NCBI GenBank assembly: GCA_001557505.1 | Contig: LSAX01000004.1 | Coordinates: 4,154,001 to 4,218,000 of the forward strand | Reading direction: 5' to 3' | Source: Reticulascus tulasneorum | Lineage: Eukaryota; Ascomycota; Sordariomycetes; Glomerellales; Reticulascaceae | Length of the DNA: 64,000 bases | In this document: one piece after another, positions 34,703 to 45,898 of the stretch | How the letters are laid out: every line of letters begins with the position of its first letter | Numbering within the stretch: position 1 is the first letter of the stretch | Position numbers and translations under genes: made by a program | Notes under the pieces: model-generated | What the model saw: the letters and a program-made list of their open reading frames with translations, nothing else | Databases searched by the model: none | Told to the model about the DNA's origin: nothing

Positions 34703-35359
34703 GTTGAACATGAAGTGCGTTGATGGCACTGAGGGATATTATGAACGAACCAGTCTGTGATTCCCTTCACCTCCAGCTTTATACACCTCATCTTAAATAC
34801 TAACCGCATGATTGTTATTTGAATTCTTGGTTTTCTGTGTGCTCGCTTTGCGATGACGCCAATTTACGTAGACGGTATCACTGCCTGCGATGTCTGGTAA
34901 GGCGAGATCAGCCCAGCTAGACTCACAACTCCACAGTCCAAGACACTTAGTGGCGTTCTCCGAGTGATATGATTTGGACAAACAGCCACTATTAGAGCTG
35001 GATGTGGGGTACGGATGGTGTACCCGCCAAACACGAAAAACGACCCGAAAGTATGCGGATGAGCCTAATAGCGCCCATCACCACACCCCGCCCATGGGAT
35101 TCGTACCCAGAGCGACCCGAGATACGATGCCAAGTCGCACGGCTCTATGGGATGCGAATGAAGCTTGGACAACCAAATTGGCTTACTGAATCTGAAGGGT
35201 ACCGCAGAATGACTCTAGATTTATGGCTCGAACCATTAGGTCCTGGTAAAAATCCATAACTATTTCGACGTTCCATTTCAGCACATATTTAGTGTATGAA
35301 TATTGCATATTTGATTCTCTCTTTACATGATCCCAAGGCAATGAACTTCCTGATCAAGA
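34703..35359. other. Intergenic region
   Basis: Promoter of the carboxylesterase and 3' end of the membrane protein gene. No gene supported. Confidence 0.5.
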
Positions 35360-36433
35360 TCATCTTTGTATTTCTTCGAGATATCCTATTCTGATTATCG
35401 CCGGTGGTGGTGATTGAACATTTACAACAACATCCCAGCTATCCGTCGATTCGGTTATAACCGTCGACGCATCATCTCCAAGCCTTTTCGCCCCTGTCTC
35501 TGCAGCAAGCTGTTCCCAGTCCTGTGACCAGGCAGTCCCAGGCGGAATATGAAACTGAGGTCGTTTCTCACCACTTTCCGTTATTGCAGTGATCTCTGTA
35601 GTCTTTACCACGGGCATGGTCCCCTGATTGACAGCTTTACAATAGGCGCCGGCCGTTCCACAACAATATGATCCGTGGCAAGAAGGGCTATTTTCTTGGA
35701 CATCTTCGTCGAAGTGGTTCACCATACATGTTTTGCTTGACTGCTGAGGGGAGTAAGGTAAATGAAAAGGCTGAGCTGCTATTTCCAGGACAAGGACAAT
35801 AGCGGTGCAGGAGACGCTATGAGGATGAACGCCAATTAGATAGTGCTTGGGTATAAGAGCAAGTGTAGTGACATACAATCCAAGACCAGAGATGACAACG
35901 TTTAGTTGCATAACTGATGAAGCTGTCCATCTTACTCGCAAGTGACGGTAGACAACTAGAGATGTCATAACTGTCGCTACAGTCCAGAGTATCAAGCATG
36001 TACGGGCAACAATAATGGCCCAAGATACAATTTGGCATTGAAGGGGCTGTCTTCGCACAACTCTGCAATTGCGGTATGATGCAGTCAAGTGCAACAGGAT
36101 GTAAACAGGAGACATTAGACTCTATTCCAGGTTAGCTGATGGTGGAATCAATCATGGCTAATTGCAAATACATACTGAGAAAAGAACAAAACTCTGGCTA
36201 AGCCAATCTCGCTCCAGAGTTGGTGGAGCGCTGTAATGCACACTTGATGTTGCAAGCCCACCGACCGAGGATAGTAAAATCAATAATAAAGAGCCCAGTG
36301 AAAATAAAGGCAAGATCTGTGTCGGTGGTTTCTTGATTGATTTGTCATCCTGGCTCTCAACGGGATATTCCTCGTCAAGATGGTCAGGTCCAAGACTTTC
36401 ACTGTCATCTTCCGCCTTCCCCATGTAACCCAT
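35360..36433 (-). CDS. Hypothetical fungal integral membrane protein
   Basis: Exon 1 is 36433-36176, intron 36122-36175 (GTATGT...AATAG), then exon 2 from 36121. A further frame-preserving intron, 35817-35876 (GTATGT...CATAG, 60 bp), is likely, giving exons 36121-35877 and 35816-35360 and 319 aa. The N-terminus is acidic (SQDDKSIKK), followed by about five membrane helices (LFSLGSLLLILLSSVGGLA, SLMSPVYILLHLTASY, CQIVSWAIIVARTCLILW, VMTSLVVYRHL, VMQLNVVISGLGF plus IVLVLEIA). The polar tail has CCGTAGAYC and many Thr/Ser. I recognise no family. Similar architecture occurs in unassigned fungal transmembrane proteins. Coding status is supported by the helices and clean splice sites. Confidence 0.65.
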
Positions 36434-38313
36434 GTCAATATTGACAATATGGGTGGACCGCCTGTTACTTTCAAAAATGGCTGTAACTAGTGCTGGCAGG
36501 GTACTGATGTCTCTGTGTATCGGATCTTTGGCTGTATCAGGCAGTTTTGGCTAAGAGTGAACGAATGTTCCTACAGTTTGGGAAACGCAGCCGGCAAACA
36601 GGAAGCCTCATATACAATAGCTTGGCCTGCGTTTATACAATGTACCCAAGGCCGGGTTGGGGATTTAGAGTGATACCAGTGGCTGGTGTCTCAGATCTCA
36701 ACGTTGGTAGCATTCCAGAGTGAACATTTTGACGATTGGGTGGTGGCTGGCTTATAGCAATAGAAATCGCAAACGGTGTATGAAATTCTAGGGGTACCAT
36801 TCCACATTCCAGCAGCGAACAGCGACTTGGTTGCAACTTAACTTCGATTTTTACGAGGCTGGGTATCGAGAAATCGCCGCAGATGTTCTGGGACTCAACC
36901 AGGGCCGAATGAGCAAAGCTTGAAAGCCTTGTCTTCGTAACCTATCATATTAATTGCAAATGGCATGACGTAGACATTCAAGACAGGTTGCTCCAAGGAC
37001 AATTGAGCTGTCCCCCGACCGTGCAGCTTGCGCAGTGATCGGCTTAGAACTCGGGAACGAAGCCCAATACCAGAGTCCTTCATCGAGGCTGGTGCATGCA
37101 AAGATATCAAGCTTGAATATGACTGGCAGAATTGAGTAATTGCCATGCAAGGACGCAATGCCTAAACGGAACAAGAACGGAACCTTGACGTAATTGGGAT
37201 GGACGCACTAGCCCCAAGACTGTAGAAATTGCAGACATCTGCAGGATTTCGGGAAGCCTTCAACATGGCCCAGAGAAGCGGTCCATGAGTTGTCTACGGA
37301 CTCGGTACAAATCCGTGCATTCAATCACTCACCCATTTTGATCAAGGGTCACGCCAGCTGCGAATACCAACCAATCGACTGGGTTACAGCCCAGGCCAGT
37401 CAATAATGACCCGGGCCTGGAGAGCCGCCCCGCTTTGTACTGAGGAGAACGAAGCATTGGGCCCCGGTAGTTCGAGGCAATATTACCGACCGGTCTCTAC
37501 CCCGCCCATGATGGTCTGACAATCTCGATTTGAGTAGACCGAAAGGTTCGAGGTGCGCATTAAATTCGATGCATCCATGACCATTCAACAACTACTCCTT
37601 GGCTACCGGTGGCTGCAAGGGCTTCTGTCTAAGATGCCAAGATCACATGCTGGGAAAGACGGGGGCCCAATCAGCCTCTGGTCCCTATATTCGGATAACG
37701 TTGTGCGAAACAGCTCAGTGCTCTTGTGAATCTAGAGCCCAAGTGTGACATCTCTTAGATCAACATATGGGTAGATAGGACGGGCTGACATTGCCAACAA
37801 GGATATGCCAAGTAGCCGAACCTGGGGATCCGGCTTACTGGTGCCAGAAAATCAGGTGTCAAGGAGACAATGCGTGGAAGTTCTTGGCGGCATGTAGATA
37901 GCTTCTACCATATCTCCGTACTAAAACCCCAGGTTTCGCTAATTTACCCCAGGCTAGGCTACGACAAGGCTACGAAGCTACCAGAGGCTAACTAGAAACA
38001 TCTCCGCACTTGATCCCGAAGTGTTGGACCTATGTTTCCCACTAAACTGTCTATAGTCTAGTCTGGTTAGCAGGGCTATGATTCACTGGCATTTCTTAGC
38101 CGACTTTCAATCTTCGGGATATCTTTTTCCATTCAGAAGTGTAACAATGATATGGTCATTTTGGCAGCCGTTCATGGCCATAGGCCACAGTTATCAAGTA
38201 TGAATATAGTATAAGATCAAATGTAGCCTCGCAATGCATGCCACTTGAATGGATAACAAATCTAACTCCTCAGACTGGAATTGCTTTGACTGTTATCCAC
38301 CAACTGATTGAAG
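36434..38313. other. 1.9-kb intergenic region between divergent genes
   Basis: 5' sides of the membrane protein (minus) and the MFS transporter (plus). Short frames only; no gene supported. Confidence 0.55.
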
Positions 38314-40190
38314 ATGGTCGCCACATCGCGATACAACCTATCGGTATGTGATCACCTGGCTCCAAGAGTAAGCAAGGGGAGTTCAGTTAATGTTACTTAG
38401 ATTGTGCTTTTCGTGGCACTAAGTAGTCTAACCTATGGCTATGCATTCTCTGTGTTCAGCACGTCTATCGGGCAACCTGGATTTTATAAGTTTTTCGACC
38501 TCGATCCTACGAGCTCGTATACAGCGTCGATTCTGGGTGCCATCAACGCTCTGTTCTCTGCCGGTGCTGCACTGGGTGCACTCTCCATCGCGTGGCTGCC
38601 TGACTGGCTAGGAAGAAAATGGACCATCATCATTGCTGGAGCCATAAGCCTCGTTGGTGGTGTAAGTCAGATATTCACAGCCCCAGCCACACGTGTCGCA
38701 GAATACAATGCTGACTCCAAGTTTTAGGCTCTCGTGACCGGAAGCGCTAACATCCCTATGCTTGTTGTCGTCCGATTCCTGCATGGAGTCGGTGTTGGAC
38801 AGTGCATAACAATCACCCCTCTATATCTATCCGAAGTTGCGCCTCCCCATCGCCGTGGCTTGTTGGCCGGGCAGAATGCGGTTGGGCTTGTTATCGGATA
38901 TTTCCTCTCTAGCTGGATCGGCTATGGCTGCTACTTTGCTACAAACGAGACTTTCGCCTGGAGGTTCCCTCTTTCCATCTCTTGTCTCTTTCCTCTCATC
39001 CTGCTAATTGGTTCACCATGGATCCCCGAGTCACCTCGATGGCGTACGTATCTTCAATTCATGAACTATATCCCTGCTCAGAATTCTTTTTTGGGCTAAC
39101 TGTTAATCGCAGTGATCTGGAAGGATCGTGTCGATGAGGCCTGGACGATAACCGAAAGACTCCACCACGATCCGAACGATGACTCCCAGCTTTTGGCCCG
39201 AGAAGAATTCTACCAGATGAAGGCCCAGATCGAGTTAGATCGTACACAGGATCTTTCGATGTGGTACATGTTCAAAACACCATCCTTGAGACGCAGAATC
39301 TTCCTTGGCTGCGGTGTGCTCTTCGGCGGACAAGCTTGTGGACCTTTGGTCATCAATAGTATGAGAAGGGAGAGCTTTCCAAATGCAGTCAGCGGCTAAC
39401 CATCATCTAGATTATGGTGTGATTCTGTACCAAGGTCTCGGGATGTCCGGGCACATGCCGTTGTTGATGTACGCGATCTACGTGGTTGTGGGTGCCGCGG
39501 TAAACATTATAGCTGCGTTCATCATGGACAGAGTTGGCCGACGGCCACTATTCTGTGAGACGTTTCGAACCGTTCTATTGAATCATCTCTAATAGAGTTT
39601 TAGTCGCTGGTTTCCTTGGGACTACGATCGTCATGGTCTGCGAAACGGCCCTGGTAGCTACCTTTGTTGGAACCGATAATAAAGGCGGCAATGCGGCAGC
39701 GGTGTTCTTCCTCTTCGCATTTGTTTCCATATACGGCCTCTGTATTGACAATACAGCGTTCGTATATTGCGCAGAGATCTTTCCAACGATGTATCGAGCA
39801 AAGGGCATGGCTCTAGGGTTGTTTGTCTACTATGCTGGTTCCATCGCGTTCCTGACACCTGCTGCAACTGCCATGCAGAAAATCGGGTACGATTCATCCA
39901 TTATGGTCTCATTGCAAAGCTGACGTTCGTTTAGTTGGAAGTTTTACCTCGTCTTCGTTGTGTGCTCCTTTGTGTCGTTTGTCTTAACTTACTTCTTCGT
40001 GCCCGAGACAACTAGGCTTTCACTGGAAGAGATTGGTGAGATCTTTGGCGACAAGGTTGTAGTCAACTTGACAAACGCTACTGCTGAAGAGAAGAAGCGC
40101 ATCGATGATGTTGTTCGAGGCAAGGCTGGGCATTATGTCAGCCACGAAGAGCATGTAGAAGATGACAAACGACAGAGCCGTGAGGGTTGA
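38314..40190 (+). CDS. MFS sugar-type transporter
   Basis: Twelve-helix permease of the sugar porter family at the plasma membrane. Seven exons: 38314-38343, 38401-38661, 38728-39043, 39113-39358, 39411-39554, 39604-39886, 39935-40190; 511 aa. Introns are 48-69 bp. Signatures are LPDWLGRKW between helices 2 and 3, GQCITITPLYLSEVAPPHRR, SPWIPESPRW, FGGQACGPLVINNYG, MDRVGRRPLF, AEIFPTMYRAKGM and FVPETTRLSLEEI. The first exon supplies only ten residues (MVATSRYNLS). The substrate cannot be assigned; it could be a hexose, a polyol or a pathway product. No frameshift seen. Confidence 0.92.
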
Positions 40191-40707
40191 GGATTCGTCT
40201 TAGATTTCGAAGATCTTGACGGTTCATCTCCTGGGCATGCGGTAGAACTTCAAGGGCGCAGAATCCGATGGAATGCAACAAAGATTTAGGAAGTTATAGC
40301 GATGCAGAACTTTGAATCCGAGTATCGCCCGAGAAAGCGCGTGCGCGTGCGAGCGTCACGTATTGGTGGACAAACATTCATTGGTGATACATGAGCATAT
40401 CAAACAGTGTTTGGCTGAATGTCTACTGGCCTAGTAGAAGTCAACTGGAAATGGCTTCAACAGCCGTCTGATTTTATTGGCAGGTTCGAAAAGCATGGAT
40501 GTCATTAATGCATAGGCTATCAAGGCAATACCACTCCATCTGACTATGCCAAACTGTGCCCATGTGAGTAGAGCCAAAGCAAGATGAACCAAGAAAAAGA
40601 ACAGCTGCTTAGGAGAAAATAGAATAGAGTCCGTAAGGAAGAGGCTTCATTGTAAAAGAGCGACAGGGAGACAATTGATCCACCTAATGTCATTTAAATG
40701 TGAATGG
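40191..40707. other. Intergenic, convergent genes
   Basis: 3' ends of the MFS transporter and AdoMet decarboxylase genes. Nothing else seen. Confidence 0.6.
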
Positions 40708-42344
40708 TTATATGAGCTCTCCAACTCGTGCTGCACGATCACCAACCCACCCATCTCGTTCGTAGAAGCGAAACACCAAGTCATAGTCCTCAAAATCGTG
40801 AACAATACGATCAATTCGACGATATCCCCGAACTGGATCAATCAGACGCTGAGTGGCAGGAACCGCAGGCTGGGAGTCGGTGTCTCCCATGCCATATGGG
40901 TTAGCGCTCTGGCCCTTTGCCTCGAAGAGTGTCACGCTAAAACGGCCAGGCCTGAATATGCCGACAACATGTTCAATGATGTCCGCGGTGGTACGACCGG
41001 TCTGGCTGCCAGGAACGTTAGTTTCGAAAGATGCGAAGGAACAGTTGGGTTCAGGCGTGACATGAACAGTGAAGTAGTGCGCTGCACCGGCCTGATCGCC
41101 CTGCTCGCTCGATTCTTGCGGGGCTTGTGTAGGAGCCGGGACCACTCCATTTGCGGAGAACCCACATGGACTGAAAAGATACGCGTCTACACGAGCACCA
41201 GGATACTTGGTGGTAGGATAGACATCAGAGAGCCCGCATTCTTCGGAAACAACTGTCCCTAAAGCGTGGCCTTCAGTTGTGAGAGCTTCTACCAGGACAC
41301 GGTCAGCACCGTGTAGGTCCAGATCTTCGCCGTTGCCAAAGACATCTGGAGTATCGTCTAGTGAAGTTGCCTCAATCTCGTTCGTGATACTGCCAAGGCT
41401 TTTATGCGCAGTGTGTCGAGCTTCTCTTGCCTGCAAAGATAGTCTATCGCCCGCGACCGCACTCGCGTGCGACTGGTAGAACTGCTTTGCATGCTCTGGA
41501 TCGAGATCGGTCATGAGGATCTCCAGGGTCTCGTCATCGTGCTCCTCAACGGTGGTTGAAAAGCTAGAGACGGTACCTGCGGGGATCTTTGTTACGCGAC
41601 GAACACCACTACCGTTCTTCTGCTCATCGGGGGTACGTGGAGGCGTAAGAGTATGCCCGGGAGAGGTGATGTAGAGGTACCAGTGGTCCCCGTTCATCTT
41701 GCCAACCATGTACGCACTGCCGCCCTCGAACATATCATCAAGATACTTGACTTCCTGCTTCCAGCTGCGGTGTGGTCCGTGCTGCTTGTCGGGAAAAAGG
41801 AAGTTCTTCCTGCTGTAAAAGACTCGATACGGCGTTGCGGCCGCGCGAATCTCGTCAGAGGATCTAGCGTTGTGGAATGGGAATCCCGCGTCGTCTGCCG
41901 CAATGTGCAGCAGGCGCTGCAGTCCCAACAGCAAAGTGGTCGTGCCACAGGTCTTGAGAATAAGTTTGTGAGGAAACACAAACATACTGGACTCCGACAA
42001 GAGGTATGCATCCACAGAATCTGACTCAAGAACTGATAGGATCTTGCAATTGACCATATCCAGCATACCAACCCAGGTCTCAGCGGCAACGGCTTTGAGC
42101 CCATTCAATTTGGCTGTGGGAGGAAGGGAGGTGGGACTCGGAGCGAACCATACTTCCAATAGCTTCTCTGGACCTGGGAACAAAGAGGTTAGTACTGAAT
42201 GTAGATCCAACGGGTTTGATTGAACTTACCTTCGAAGGCATTACTAGAGTCTAGATCAGCGGCGACATCATGATTGATCGTGAGATGTGGGGTCGCTTCG
42301 GAGGGAGAAAACGTATAGCTGCTGGGTACGTCAAGATTGACCAT
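40708..42344 (-). CDS. SPE2: S-adenosylmethionine decarboxylase proenzyme
   Basis: Makes decarboxylated AdoMet, the aminopropyl donor for spermidine/spermine. Two exons: 42344-42230 and 42173-40708, with intron 42174-42229 (GTAAGT...CCCAG); 526 aa. The N-terminus has the family block PHLTINHDVAADLDSSNAFEG, completed across the splice as EGPEKLLEVWF. Self-cleavage occurs in YLLSESSMFV: Glu99 | Ser100, with Ser100 becoming the pyruvoyl group. LKTCGTTTLL (catalytic Cys), FPHK and YVGK-like AYMVGKMNGDHW follow. Length is typical of the filamentous-fungal form, which carries inserts relative to yeast Spe2 (396 aa). Start chosen by similarity; an upstream in-frame ATG at 42530 would add 62 unlikely residues. 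Confidence 0.95.
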
Positions 42345-44126
42345 CTTCGCCGGGGTGGCAGCGTTTGTGTGGGGTAAGCAGCTTGACCCGAAGGGCACCG
42401 TCTTTGCACTCTCCCAAGCGCGATTCTGAGGTTTAAGGTGTCCGTGGAGCACTAGCTGCAACTCAAACGAACCTTGCGGTGTCCGTTTGAGGGAGCAGGC
42501 CCACAGGAAAGTGGACTTGGCCGGCAGCAATCAGGTGGTAAGGGTGAGATACACCAACAACGCTTCCGAGAACTTTAGGGAGGCCGCGCTCGGAGAGGAA
42601 ACAGGTGAGGCTTTGGCAACGGAATGGTGAACTGGGGGCTGATGCCTCGGTCTGATAGAAACCGACACCTGGATCGGGGTCTAGCAGACGAGGATATCCC
42701 GGATCCGAGGATTTCCTGTCGGAGGATAGTACAAGATTTGCAGCAGATGGCTGGTTGAACGTATCGAAAGTTGAAAGCCTGTTATCGGGGCCTGTTTATT
42801 CGCAAGTTAGTTACTGGCAGAGACGATAGACAAGAACATACAGTGTCCACTGCGAGATGGCTTCGTGACAGCAGGGGGAACGTACTTGGCTGGCTTGGAC
42901 AAAAAGCGGAGGAGGTCCCTCGGGCTCATAGACGGCAAGAATACACTCTGTTCTACAGCAGAGGCCGCGGATTGCGTCGTAACCACGCGGGCAGAACGCT
43001 AGGTTGAATTTGAAACCATTCAACGCCGTAGATATGGCACTCGGGCTTGTTCGCAGCCAGACGCTCGGTGAATCGGCAAAGATGCTAGATAAAGATGGCA
43101 GCCGTTGTTCAGTGCGGAAAGAAGAATACGACTCGGGTTAACAATCTGCAATGACGATTGCCGGGAAGAGAGTGTCTCAAGTGGAGCGCTGAAAGACCAT
43201 GTGCGAACGGGCATAAAACCGGGGTTTCTTGCCAGACAAAATGGAACTGGAGGCGAGGATGGGTAGCGGAAGGTGTCGGTGAGAGATTTTGATAGTGAAG
43301 ACTTCTTCCATCACCTGGAAAACATTGTGGTGAAAGAAACCTAAAAATTTCCCCTGGTGGCGCTAGGTGCACATCCATCCCGCCAACTGCTTAGGTTGCT
43401 TGGCCGGGAAAATGACGAGGTGGGGGGTTTTCTCCACACCTTTCACCAATGATTTGCCTTGGCTGGACCCAGTGAGCAAAATTTATTACCACTGACCCCT
43501 CCATCACAGGCCAAAAAGAAAAGAAAAGAATGAAGGAAAGGTTGTGTCGATGGAGGGGCAACGGAGCTCGAGGGATATCATGGATGATGCTTGGACTGAC
43601 TGAGGCGGTTGAACAGGACACAGGAATCAACAGAATCAACATAACATCGACTATTAAACATATCATCTACGCAGCGGGCTAACATGCTAAATTTCTATCG
43701 CTGTATGAGAATTCGTAAGACGCCTGTACCCGCTTGTTCAATCCACAGGCGACCACGAGTCTGGCCAGGTTGTGTTGTCATAGCGGCTGTGGACTTGCAA
43801 GAAGAGGATACCGAGGTTGAATCCCTTCCAAGAATTGCAATTGTGATAAGACATATATGGTTGTGGGCATGGTTGGCAGGACGTGTGTAGCCCTGGTAGA
43901 GACCCAGTGATGGTGGCCCCAGTCCCAATCTAAGGCATGCAGGGGATTGCAGCCGAGTTATCGACATCGCTGTATCGAGTATCCCCTGTCAAAGAGACTT
44001 CCTGGCGTCTGATGTGATAATGTCAACGTGCTAGAATACAGTGACAAGATCTTGGCTTGCTAGCCGAAGCCTGGATATCCAGGTCTTGTTGTGGCACCCC
44101 GGAGACATCCTGCGAAGGCATCCATC
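42345..44126. other. 1.8-kb intergenic/leader region
   Basis: Leader and promoter of AdoMet decarboxylase, then the 3' side of Cfd1. Short open frames without family features. AdoMet decarboxylase genes often carry regulatory upstream frames; I could not identify one with confidence here. Confidence 0.5.
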
Positions 44127-45107
44127 TCATGGTTGTTCCTGCGAGACGATGGCCTGCGTCAGCTTTTCGGTGATATCCTTAAATATATGTGCTAGCGAGC
44201 AGCTCTGGTATTTATCGACCAGAGATCCATCAGCTGATCCCTCAGTCGACCCATCAGATACGCTGGAGTCGCCAAGATCGTGACCATTGACCTTGGTGCC
44301 TTGTGGATAGTGCGGCCGCCTGCCGGTTTCCACAAGCTCACCGAATTGAGGGTCAATGGGGATGCTGCCCAGGAATGGAACAGCAAACTCATCAGCCATA
44401 ATAACCCCGCCGCCCGAGCTGAAGATATTGGTACACTCCGAGCAGTGCGGGCACACGAAGCCGCTCATATTTTCAACAACTCCCAGAACCTTGATTCCGG
44501 TTTTAGCGCAGAAATTAAGTTCTTTTCTCACGTCTGCCGTCGCCACGGCTTGGGGTGTCGTGACCACAACTGCCCCAGCTACCTGGCCAGGTCCGGCGTC
44601 ACGAAGAAGTGTCTCTGCTAGCGAGATGTGTTCGTCGCTTGTGCCCGGGGGTGTGTCGATGAGGAGATAGTCTGTGTCGTCCCAGAGAACATCCGAGAGA
44701 AATTGTCTGACCATGGCCGTCTTCTTGGGGCCACGCCAGACGACGGCATCACCTCTTCGGGGAAGCAAAAACCCTAGACTCATCGCGCGGAACGATCCAA
44801 TACCCTTAGATTCATCCGCCTCGTGGACGGAAACCGGAAGCCATCCACCCGGTGCTTGTGTGACTTTGGAGGCCTCAATAGAGAGCATTCTTGGAATCGA
44901 CGGACCCGTAAGGTCAACGTCGAGGACGCCAACCGAGTAGCCTGCGAGGGATAATGACAGGGCAAGTTGGATCGTGATAGATGACTTCCCCACGCCTCCT
45001 TTTCCGGACAGGACCTTGTTGCGATTAGAACTGTGGACATTTGGAATTCTTGGAGACAAGAAGTTAGGACATACCAGCACAATGTGCTTGACCTTTCTCA
45101 GCGACAT
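44127..45107 (-). CDS. CFD1: Cytosolic Fe-S cluster assembly factor Cfd1 (NUBP2)
   Basis: P-loop NTPase scaffold that, with Nbp35, builds 4Fe-4S clusters for cytosolic and nuclear proteins. Exon 1 is 45107-45075, intron 45015-45074 (GTATGT...AACAAG, 60 bp, frame-preserving), exon 2 45014-44127; 306 aa. Splicing gives [16 protein letters not shown], the deviant Walker A of Mrp/NBP35 proteins (residues 15-22). Other features are [39 protein letters not shown] and [16 protein letters not shown], with the C-terminal cluster-binding CxxC in [14 protein letters not shown]. It lacks the long N-terminal four-Cys extension of Nbp35, which points to Cfd1. Adjacent, divergent gene is unrelated. Confidence 0.94.
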   Translation of the reverse strand: MSLRKVKHIVLVCPNFLSPRIPNVHSSNRNKVLSGKGGVGKSSITIQLALSLSLAGYSVGVLDVDLTGPSIPRMLSIEASKVTQAPGGWLPVSVHEADESKGIGSFRAMSLGFLLPRRGDAVVWRGPKKTAMVRQFLSDVLWDDTDYLLIDTPPGTSDEHISLAETLLRDAGPGQVAGAVVVTTPQAVATADVRKELNFCAKTGIKVLGVVENMSGFVCPHCSECTNIFSSGGGVIMADEFAVPFLGSIPIDPQFGELVETGRRPHYPQGTKVNGHDLGDSSVSDGSTEGSADGSLVDKYQSCSLAHIFKDITEKLTQAIVSQEQP

Positions 45108-45898
45108 TTTTAGTCGGTTCCAAAGTCCCAGGCGCTCTCCGGTTCTTTAATAGTAAAATTTCCAATCTGACCGAGGATTATTAGCAAAAGAAAGATGCAC
45201 AGGTTACTATTCGCTTGATGTATTTCAGGTTGTAACCGCAGCCACTTCAATCATTGATGTTGGTCGGTAATAAAGATTGAGAAGTTTTGCTTGGTAAGCA
45301 TTAACTCAACCATTTCACGGCCAGGCAAGAAGCACTTAGTAACGGCGAGCCATATGGCTTTCCGATCTATAGAGCATCTGTACCATTAGATTCCGTTGAT
45401 CATCTTTTTTTCATCGGCTCTGTCATTTGGCATTTGTCCCTTGTTATGTTGACACCTGATAACCCTGGGAAACTCAAGATGCGTTATCGATATTTCGATT
45501 GCTGACTAAGGCAACTCTTCGTTTGCCCCCTGGCGCCACCTGGGGCTCAGATGGTCCACCAGGCTCCTGGCGGTCCGTGAATTTTAAAATGATTTGCTAA
45601 CCAGAGCACAGATGATACTCCGACACCTCCGTGCAGCTGTTCGATTCCAACATCTCTTTCCTTCGGTCTCCCACGCCGCGGCCCTCTAGACAAACGGAGC
45701 CACTGCGTCTTGCGCTCTCGATTGAACAGTTATCTAGTGCTTCTCCAGGCCAGAACGTAAACACCCCCAGCTGCCAGTCTGGGCCGCGTAACCAACCATG
45801 TTGGATTAGTCTCCTGCTGAAGACTTCCCGAGCTGCGACACAGAACAAATCTTCGCGCTGCTGCTTTTCGTCAGCAATATGAACAACCGGCCGAAACT
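45108..45898. other. Bidirectional promoter region
   Basis: Intergenic DNA between the divergent Cfd1 and 785-aa protein genes. No gene seen. Confidence 0.6.

Noticed and set aside
42189..42530. Upstream in-frame extension of AdoMet decarboxylase
   Set aside because: The added 62 residues do not resemble the family N-terminus, which begins at the 42344 ATG.
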